A stretch of DNA of 27,222 bases from Reclinomonas americana ATCC 50394. Its lineage: Eukaryota > Jakobida > Jakobea > Jakobida. The stretch covers positions 1-27,222 of the forward strand of contig PS015194.1 in the NCBI GenBank assembly GCA_048213135.1. Reading direction: 5' to 3'. Position 1 is the stretch's first letter, and every line of letters starts with the position of its first letter. Under the pieces are notes generated by a model that did not search any database, was not told where the DNA came from, and saw nothing but the letters and a program-made list of their open reading frames with translations. The position numbers and the translations under genes are program-made. Positions 19,301 through 27,222 of this stretch are shown one piece after another.

Positions 19301-22300
19301 ATGAATGATGCCCTTGGTGTGGATCGTCTGCACCGCCTCCACCACGCGCTGGAAAATGCGCAGAAGCATCGGCAGTGCGGCCACCACCGACTCATCCGGT
19401 ATCGACGCACGGAAGCCCGACAGGGTCATCTGATACTCGTGCATCACCTGTGCGCGCGGCGACGTCTATTAGCCACAGAGAGAGAGAGAGAAAATACAAG
19501 AAAACGGCAACGAGAACGCACCAGATAGTAGCGATCGTCTTGCACGCCGTAATCAATCAGGCGCGTGACACCGGGATAGCCGCGAGCTCGCTCCAGAATG
19601 AGAACCTCGTGGAAGAACGCAAACGTCACACAGCGTTCGTGGGCGTGCTTTGGCACGTCCATGACCTTGACCACAAGCTGCGCCCACCAAAAGTCAGTCA
19701 CAAAAGGAAACCAACGCGGACAGCTTGTATCGCACAACACCTTTTGAGGATGCGCACTGGAAGCGTTCACGGTGCACCGATACACCGAACCGAAAGCACC
19801 GGCCGCCACACGCGACGTCAGCTGATACAAGTTGGAGTTGATGAGGTGGCCACAGAGCACCTTCCACAGGATCTTGACCGAGGCGTGCATTTCTTGCATG
19901 CGACTGTGACGCAGCGAGAGTGTGAGAACAGCGCGGAGATGCAAGGTGGGTGTTGTGTGTGTGCGTGGTCGTCACCTCGAGAGCGCAGACACAATGTGCT
20001 GATTGCCCGGGTGATTCAGATGACAGTGGAGGATGAAGAGCACATTCGGCTTGTCCTTGTTCGTCGGGTACTCGTCACAATAGTCCTCGTCAAGAGTGCC
20101 ATCGGTGGCATCCACCAACAGATTCAGCAGCAGCGACACGACGGAGGCATGCACCGGAATCGACGAGTAAAGCGGACGCATCAGCCGCTCGCCGCTGTAG
20201 TCGCGCCCCATGCCTGCCGCTGTCGTCGACCGCGCGCTGCTGCCCTCACCATAGGCATCTGTGCACACACACACACCCACGCACAAATCAGCAATCGAAT
20301 AGACGATGATCAACTGAGCACCAATCCGATTCTCGCGCACCTGCGGCAGCCGACGAAGGAGCCAGGTTGAGATTCAGTGGAGTACCGGCATGCGACGGCG
20401 TTGCTATCTTGGCAGACATGTCGAGGGCTGGCACAAAGGCCTGTGCAATATGTGTGTGTTAGAGAGAGAGAGAGGCAAAAAGGAGGGCTACCACAACGAA
20501 TCACTCACCGGTGAGGCAGCTACTGCTGGGAGCGCACGATGTGACGGCAAGAAGCGAACTGTGGAGCGCGCGGTGGACAGCGTGGCGCCCGAGCGCGCCG
20601 TACTCTGGTCCGCTCGAGTCACCGCAGCCAGGTTTTCCATGGCCAAGTGCATGCGCCCGCCGACACCAGTCGCACTCAGCTCCAGTGCTGTAAGCGAGCC
20701 GCGGTGCTCGCCACCATCCACAGTCTCAAGGGCCACCAAGGATGGAGTTTTCGCCAGAGGCGGTGGTCGTGTGGCGGTGGCAGCCGCGGCGGTGCGAGCA
20801 GGCGTTGCGGTGGTGGTGGTGGTGGTGCCTGCGGTAGCGGCAGGCGCGTTGCTGGCGGCCTCTGCCTGCACGCCGCCCTTGATGTATCGCGCGTCGAGTG
20901 ACAGCGGTGGTGGTATGAGGGGAGCCTTTGGTTTGCTCACTTGTCCAGCACCAGGCACAGCTGTGACCGACGAGCCGACAACAGAGCTCGATTGCAACTG
21001 TTCGTGCAGCGCTCGAGCCTCCAGCCGCTTGTCCATACTCAGCGCCAACAGGGGAATCGACCGGGTGGAGGCGTCGGTACGCGCACTTCGCATTCCATCC
21101 TCATCGTCCTGCATGTGCGTGCCACTAGTGAGCCAAACACTCGATTCATGGTCGCAACGACAACAACGGTGGTGCACTCACCTCGCGCTCCGACTCCTCC
21201 GACTCAATCTCAAAGTCACTCTTGTCGCTAAAAGAATAGTAGTGACCGTCCTCGCGTGGCTGCGTAGGCGGTGGAGCCGCCGTAGTTTTCTTCGTGTCTC
21301 GAGCGGACGACTTGCGTGCCGACAGCTGCCGTGAACTCCGCCTCGAGCGACTACCACTCAACGGCACGTCAGCCATCGGCGGTGATACGCCACCTGCGAC
21401 GCAAGGGAGGAAAGGAGCTAGTTTTTGAGTGCGACTGTGCTAATCTTGTCGACAAGAACACACTGCTACTACGCAACCGGCCATGGGCGGCGGCACCGAG
21501 TCGAGAGTGGTCTTTTGCGGCTCCGAAACGTGGCGTGGAACCACGTGACGAATGCGTCGAGCTGCAGCCGCCGCAGTCTCCGAAGTCTCTTCTTCATCGC
21601 GCTCGTCGTCGGCGCTACCACCAGCCGAGTACGAGTCGCCGTCTGACAGCGACCAAGCATCGTGGTGCGAGCTGGCCGGACTGTTCACAACACGAGTCAA
21701 TCGCACAGCGAGGCGACACAGCAGCAACACAGATACATACCTCAGTGGTTCAGCAGCTGGTGCCACAGGTGGAGGCGGTGGTGGCGCGTGCTTGGGCGCC
21801 AACAGCGCGGCAGGTACTGCGCCACCCTTGGGAATGACTTTGAGAGAGGGAATGCCGGCTGGCACTGGTGCGGGCGGAATCGGAGGTGGGGCGACACTGC
21901 TGGCTGCAAACGAGGGCGGTGCGCGAGGTGGTGGTGCGGCGGCGGCGGCGGCGGCTGCTGCTGGAGGAGGACATGTGTACACATTGTAAGACGACTCGCA
22001 TGCACATTGTGAGGTGCTTGTATCACTCACCAGTCTTGACAGCAGCAGCGGCTGCAGTCGAGGTCTTTCCACGCGCATCGTCACCGCCACTTCCACTATC
22101 GCTGCCGCCGCCGTCGTCGTCGTCGCCACCACTGCCAAAGTCATCGAATTCAAACGAATCACCGCCACTTCCGTCGCTCCATGCGTCGTCCTCGAACGTC
22201 GGCTTTGGCGGCGGCGGTGGTTGCCCCTGAACAGCGGCAGCACATGTTAGACTCCGATACGTGTTGCATTCGGCACACCCCACACAATGACACACCTTGA

Positions 22301-25300
22301 CGACTGCAGGTTGCAGAACGCGGTGCGGCGGAAGGCGCTCTGGTTGCACAAAGTGCAAAATGTCGTACGCCATGCGCTCGGTGAAGAACTCCTTGCAAAT
22401 GTCCTGCCATTCGCGCGACCGCATCTCCCACGCCTCCATGCCCGTCTGTGGCGACGTAAATAACAGTCTGTGTGACTTCCCACTTCCCTTCATCGGACCA
22501 TAACAAGGGGGAGGAAAACGCAACTCTTGCTCGAATGTCATTGCAGACTTGCAAAACGTGCCGACGAGAAATCACATGGGCTTTCTGATAGTTCTCCGGG
22601 GGCCACCATTTCGCCTCGGTAGCCGCTGCACGAATGGATTAATTACGAGCGTACGCGCGCGCATGCACTGGCAACGAGTGATGGGGCGACGCAACTCGCA
22701 AACACCAAATGCGACCATTCCGACTCGATGAAATCGGGGATTGGCAGCCACTGTTGACCGGCGCTCGGCGCGGGTTTCTCGGTGACGAACCTAATCTTCA
22801 GGTCACTTCGCAGATTCCGCATGAAGGACACCTCGCCACGTGTTCGCGCCGACACGGCCGGCGGCGACTGTGGCACAATGGGGCATGAATACAACTGCCA
22901 AGAAAATGCAACGGTGTTGGGGGGCGTGCACGCAACAAGCAAGCCAGTGCGCGGCGTGCCGCCCGCTGCGGAGCCCAGGCGATGTGCAATTGTGCCGTCT
23001 TCGCCAACGATGCGCGGAGTACGACGCGACAGTGGTGCACTCGCCGCCAGAGCCGACGGAGCCAGTGGAACTGTGCATTGGTGGGGCGCGTAAGATGCAG
23101 ACAGAGAAAGACAACACTCAGAAGGAGGATGAGGCATGTAACTGGACGACGCCACGCCAGCGGGGGCCACCAGTGGTGCCTTGGGCGTCTTTGGAGTGCG
23201 CAACGAGGCAGACGAGGCCGCAGCGGTCGCTGCTGCCGCCGCTGCTGCTGCCTCCTCGCCCATGATAAGCTGCGGCAATTTGTTCAGCGTGCTGTTGCGA
23301 CGCAGGCCGAGAACGGCCGGCGGCTTGACGGTTTCCGGCTGACCGATACTGCAAGCACACAAACAAAAAAAAAAAAAAAATGTCAGGAACGAGTCTGCAC
23401 TGACGGTTGTGTCCATCGGTCTGGGGTGCGCACGAACCCATCCTCATCGCTCGATGTGTGATACGAGTCCAAACCAAACTCCATGTCGGAGGCAATCGAG
23501 CGCGACGAGGCGGCAGCAGCAAGAGGCGCAGCTGCCGTCACGGCCTTGCCGGAGGGCATTGGCGACTCGGGGAGAGGCGGGGCCGGCATCTGTGTTACGA
23601 TGAGACGCAGATTGCTTGCCACACTCCCACCATGTCGACGCAACGTCCTTGTTGGCGCGGTCAATGACAGCCCCGAACAGATTGATGGAAGTGGAGTCGG
23701 CGGAGAGCAGTGGAATGCTGGGGATGGTTCGCGACAGCGTCTTGGTGCCTTGCGGCGTGGGAGACACAGTGGACACCTGGAAGGAGTCGTCGTCGTGGTC
23801 TTCGTCTCGATGACCACCGTCGCTACTCTCGCTCGTGTTGTCGAGCGAGTACACCAAGTGGTCGTCACGTGCCGACAGATCGTCAGAGTCGCCGCTGGTG
23901 TTGTGGCCTCGCTGACGCGCTGGCTGCGGCGACGCATAGGCACCGGCAGCCGCAGTCGCCCCCGCGGTGAACGGTGGTCGTCCGCCGGCTTGTGGGAGCA
24001 GCTCGAAGAGTGTCACAAACGCTTGCGACGCAGTGACCGGAATTGCGGGGTCGGAGAGCTCACGGGTGAGTGATTCGACTTGTTCAGCCAACGACTGCGA
24101 GACGTTACTGGTCATCGGGCCTTCGCGACCCACCGAGGCCACGCAGTCGGCCTCCAGCTCCACCAAGCGCGCCAGGTACAGCACGATGCGCAGTTCACGG
24201 AACTACGAACACGCTAGTGAGCAATAGACGGTGGTGGCGCGCACACACACACACGGACCTGCGACCGCAGCTGCTCCCGAATCGGCCGCAGCACATCCTC
24301 GTGTCCCGCGTTGATCGTCACCGATCGCATGTGTCCCGAAAACGACAACAGCACTCCCACATGCAAGTGGGCCAGGTGCAAGCAAATCTCGCGTGCGGAC
24401 GGCTCGTCACCACGACCGCGACCTGACAACAAAACGCATGACACCGTGATAAGTTCTCCAGCAACAACCGACGCCTCAAAAGTGAACGCACGTTCTGTGT
24501 CGGTAGCGCGGGAGACGCCAGGCGTGGCCAGCGACAGGCACTGCACCATTTGTAGGTAGTGCAGCGACAGGTAGTGACTGACATACATCTCCATGCTCAA
24601 GAACGGACAGATGGCCACCGGCAGTGCAAAGAGATCGGCCACCAAATTGAGACCCTGTGACAACAAGCGGTGAGTCGGTGTGCGTATGCGTGCGTGTGTG
24701 GAAGCAACCGAGCCGCACCTCGCACTGCATGGAGACCCAGGCCTTTGCCGCCGAGATGCGCGGATCCACGCCCGCAGGCAACGCATCGGCATCGCTGCCG
24801 AGAGTGTCATCGTCCATGCTGTCTGCCGAATGACGATCGAGACTCTCGGCATCCTCATCGACGCCGTTGGCAGATCGGCGACCGGCTGCCGCTCGCGGTC
24901 GATTGACGCCGACAATGGTGGGAACCAGGTCGCGAGAGATCAGCACATTCAGCGCGCCCTCGACCGGATGTACCAGGAAGTCCAACTTTAGCACGTACTC
25001 CGACACAGCAGCAGCCACCCGCGCGCGACGATTCTCATCCAGTGGTCGTCCGTCAAAGCTCCGACACGCCATGCGGTAGTTGGTGGACATGACCGACACA
25101 ATCATCTGCGCCCAGCGTTGGTCAGACGACAGTGTGATGGATAGATGCACGTGAGCAAACAATGGACACCCGCACCCGATAAAAGTCCAGGATGCGAATG
25201 ACGTGGTCACGCAGAGCAAAATCGAGATCGGTCGACCGCTGCCACACACGTTCACCCCACACAGTAAGCAGCGCACGTCGCATAACCTGGGCCAAGGTTG

Positions 25301-27222
25301 TTGCCGCCACTGCTGCATTCGGGTCCAGCTCGGCCTCAAAGCCGCGTCCGTGCGGCGCAGCCGACGCACCCACGGTGGTGGGAGCGACGGCCGGCGGCAC
25401 ATCACCGGCATCGAGTGAGTCATCGTCGTGCATGTCTGCATCACACGGTCAGATGCACTCAGACAAACGCGCACACACGCACACACTGCATAATAGAGGG
25501 CGAACCAGGCTCCGAGTCGTCGTCTTCTTCGAGAATCAGTGCCTTTGCCACATCCAGCGACACCATGACGTACGTGGACAGCCAGTTCACTGGACGTGCT
25601 GTCGCTGCCATCGATCGACCAGTAGCCGGACTGTTGGATCGTGAGTGTGAGAATGAAATGCCCGTCACGCAAGTGCGCAGAAAAAACGAAACTTTGCCGC
25701 ATTCCAACTCGCTCCGCCCGGCGCCGTCGTGAATGTGTTCCCCGAAGCCGTCAACATGTCGCACATCACATCAATGACCACCGGATGGCCGGAGCACACC
25801 GCGTAGCTGCAGAGAGAACTCATGGTCTCGAGAAGGAAGTGCATGGCCTGCACGTGGCACCAGTCTGGCCGAGAGACTCGCACAAGACATTCTTGCACGC
25901 GCACCAGGAGGCGCAAGAAGAGGTGCACGGTCTGCGAGCAGACCGTGCGCGAGTTCGACAGTGCCGTGTGCAGGTACGATGAGAGCACCTCCAAATGTCT
26001 GGTCACTTCGGTCCACGCGCCCACCTACAAGGAGACAAGGCGTGAGGTGAGTGGCATGTCAGGATGTGTGCGTGCGCACCAGGCAAACAAACCGACGGCT
26101 GTGCCTCCAGTGTGGCCAACACGGCTTTCAGCGAGCCGGCAAGCCGCCACAGGAAACGATTGGAGGAGGACGATGATGACACAAAAATCTCGGTCGGCGG
26201 TGCTGTCAGAACATCACGCAACAATGAGTTGACTGACGTCGAGGTGCATCGCCACGCAAAAAAAGGCATCAGCGACGCAACACAAGGCGGCAAGATTGAG
26301 CTGGTACATGTTGCGATAGACAGGTTGCGGCGCCGACATGGAGAGCGGATTGACACCGAGTGAGTTTTGTCGCGCCACAGTGCGCGGTCGCTGACTCAAC
26401 GCGAGACCTATTCGTGCACCGCTGTCAGCCAGAAATGCCTCGACACAGAGCGGCGGCGAGCTGACGCAACTGGTCGGAGTCGGCGCCTGGTCAGAAGGAC
26501 TGGAGGGCGATTCGCGACCGCTGACAGGGCCAACAGAAACACCCGAGAGCGACAGTGCGGCGCTGTTCGGTGGCCGGTAGGTGGAGGCTGACGAGCGCGG
26601 CTTCCGTGAACTTGACTGCGGCCCGTCCGGCATCCGCGCCGAGTACACCCCACGTGCCGAGGAGTCTTCTGGACTCATGAACAACGCGCTGCCACCGCCA
26701 CCACCTCCTGCACCAGCGCCGATGACACCAAAGCCCCCATCTGGTGATGATGACGGCCTCGTGAGCACGCTGACCATGCGCTCTGGTGCCGTTGACGAAA
26801 GGGCCAACATCGATCGCGGTTCAGCAGCCGGCGCCGTGAAATGCAGAAGAATGCGATGAGCGAATTGACGTGCCCTCTGTGCCCAGGCGTTAGCAACGGT
26901 GGAAAACGACAACTGCAGAGCAGCGGGAAATGCACCAGCGAGAGTAGGCCAGCAATGTTTTGCGCCTGCATGTCTCGCTCGCGCACAGTCGGGATCAGCA
27001 TCGGGTGGTTCCAGTTGTACTCAAAGTCCGGGCGCAGCTTCCGCAGGAAATAATCGTGGAACGAGAAGTCGTGAGCGGGGTGGTGACCGAGACTCATGTG
27101 TCGCAGACGACGGACTGCGTGCGAGTGCACCATAAGCAGCGCGAAAGAATCCGCCACTCAACACGAGTGCACACCACGCACCTTGCTTCTGGAACACGAC
27201 GTGTGGCGCGAGAGCGGCGTGC
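16345..27222 (-). CDS. Giant multidomain protein: helical region + protein kinase + pseudo dual-specificity phosphatase (5' end outside window)
   Basis: I read all minus-strand exons from 27222 to the stop at 16345 as one gene, because no stop or start intervenes and splice phases join. Order: (1) about 22600-27222, a long, mostly helical region with acidic/Ser-rich inserts, for example VTRHLEVLSSYLHTALS, SQTVHLFLRLLVRVQECLV and DFALRDHVIRILDFYR; no domain recognised, HEAT/ARM-like at most; (2) about 20400-22550, low-complexity Ala/Pro/Gly/Asp linkers around EWQDICKEFFTERMAYDILH; (3) 20340-19980, a helical lead-in (SVVSLLLNLLVDATDG); (4) the kinase domain (19903-18617); (5) a DSP fold (18220-17534); (6) a Cys-rich C-terminus ending GMPPLSAGSLR. 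At least eight introns use GTTGCGT donors. Two N gaps interrupt it. It could be two genes, but the exon phases into the kinase domain (ALS-SRMQEMHASVK) argue against a split there. Confidence 0.72.
17195..17533. other. Assembly gap (339 N) in the phosphatase-like region
   Basis: It begins inside the exon carrying RLLELVSRTLPPIPPL and ends inside the exon carrying the degenerate phosphatase loop. Some coding sequence of the phosphatase-like domain is therefore missing, besides probable intron. Confidence 0.8.
17534..18220 (-). other. Dual-specificity-phosphatase-like domain with dead active site (part of the giant gene)
   Basis: Exons 18220-18154, 18082-18014, 17955-17735 and 17664 into the gap join in phase. 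The fold starts IRDSLYLSATSALMRPRQLL followed by SLGITLCIDCRG, which matches the DSP opening (I-x-LYLG..., L..LGI..ILN). An insert rich in Ser/Ala follows. The P-loop strand is VLVISENGLMHGARFVMLYL, then GLSPLEAYLWLQHQRPIVHP. In active enzymes this is HC-x(5)-R; here the His-Cys is Ile-Ser and the Arg position is His. It should be catalytically inactive, comparable in kind to STYX pseudophosphatases, and may bind phosphoproteins. A zinc-type C-terminal module as in DUSP12 is possible but unproven. Confidence 0.7.
18482..18594. other. Assembly gap (113 N) after the kinase domain
   Basis: If the GTTGCGT at 18617 is the donor, the next exon (starting near 18436, VVKSHPPPALRP) joins in phase 2, and the gap is wholly intronic. 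Confidence 0.6.
18617..19903 (-). other. Protein kinase domain (part of the giant gene)
   Basis: Subdomains in order are: nucleotide loop RVAAGAFGSVYRCTV (about 19840-19780; first Gly replaced by Ala), the ATP lysine in LVVKVMDV (about 19670), an alpha-C region with FFHEVLILERARG, catalytic loop IIHFDLKCDNIML (about 19300-19260; HFD instead of HRD, with Asp, Lys and Asn kept), VVLADFGES (DFG), an activation segment ending KSPEML (APE equivalent), and DVWSLGCLLYEI (subdomain IX). The domain ends near RPPIEDILTRMPSW. All catalytic residues are present, so it is probably an active Ser/Thr kinase of the non-RD kind. Exons of about 100-380 nt join in phase. Confidence 0.85.
21930..21975. repeat. 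GGC/GCT trinucleotide run coding polyalanine
   Basis: A (GCN)n run on the coding (minus) strand encodes about ten alanines between proline-rich segments in the linker of the giant gene. A similar Ala run lies at about 23222-23265. Confidence 0.7.

Noticed and set aside
20488-21177. Separate protein-coding gene in the Ser/Ala/Thr-rich segment
   Set aside because: It is low-complexity linker whose ends join in phase to neighbouring exons of the giant gene; there is no independent start or stop.
26213-26236. A 20-nt intron GTTGCGTGATG...CAG at 26217-26236 region
   Set aside because: It is far too short and breaks the phase. The 49-nt intron 26281-26233 gives a continuous frame instead, which makes this GTTGCGT an exonic occurrence.
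26912-26986. A 23-nt intron near 26935-26913
   Set aside because: An upstream GTGCGC donor at 26986 gives a 74-nt intron with the same phase, which fits the length range of other introns.
1-27222. tRNA, rRNA, CRISPR, operon-like or transposon features
   Set aside because: No tRNA cloverleaf, rRNA, regular spacer-repeat array, terminal inverted repeats or transposase-like frame was found on reading both strands.

Overview
The window is nuclear DNA from a eukaryote, most likely a unicellular one. Genes are packed tightly (intergenic spaces of about 50-370 bp) on both strands, and nearly all are split by short GT-AG introns (about 50-570 bp). The introns are full of (CA)n and (GA)n microsatellites. 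The proteins (a SIRT7-type sirtuin, TCTP, GPATCH11, an inositol polyphosphate kinase, a GABA-B-like 7TM receptor) are widely conserved in eukaryotes, so I do not place the organism further. Six runs of N interrupt the sequence; at least four lie inside introns.

Layout, left to right: inositol polyphosphate kinase (minus, 201-2215); an unrecognised single-exon gene (plus, 2429-3100); a non-coding tandem array of seven exon/intron-like cassettes, each with a conserved hairpin (3225-5097); a SIRT7-like sirtuin with an extra C-terminal region (minus, 5118-7058); TCTP (minus, 7390-8496); a calmodulin-like EF-hand protein (plus, 8865-9508); GPATCH11 (minus, 9585-10543); an ankyrin-repeat/PH protein (plus, 10594-12974); a class C 7TM receptor with an LDL-receptor-A-like stub (plus, 13180-16252); and one very large multidomain gene that runs off the right edge (minus, 16345-27222+). 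That last gene joins a long helical region, low-complexity linkers, a protein kinase domain and a dual-specificity-phosphatase fold with a destroyed active site.

I rebuilt exons by hand from splice sites and reading phase. The phases close for TCTP (160 aa), the EF-hand protein (156 aa), GPATCH11 (277 aa), ANK-PH (375 aa) and the receptor (480 aa), and for nearly all of the sirtuin and the inositol kinase. This exposed a recurrent, unusual 5' splice site, GTTGCGT, at about 19 introns in six genes. Most other donors are GTGNG-like. The genes do not form a pathway; several are signalling proteins (inositol phosphates, Ca2+, phosphoinositide or membrane binding, GPCR, kinase), but neighbourhood carries little functional meaning here.
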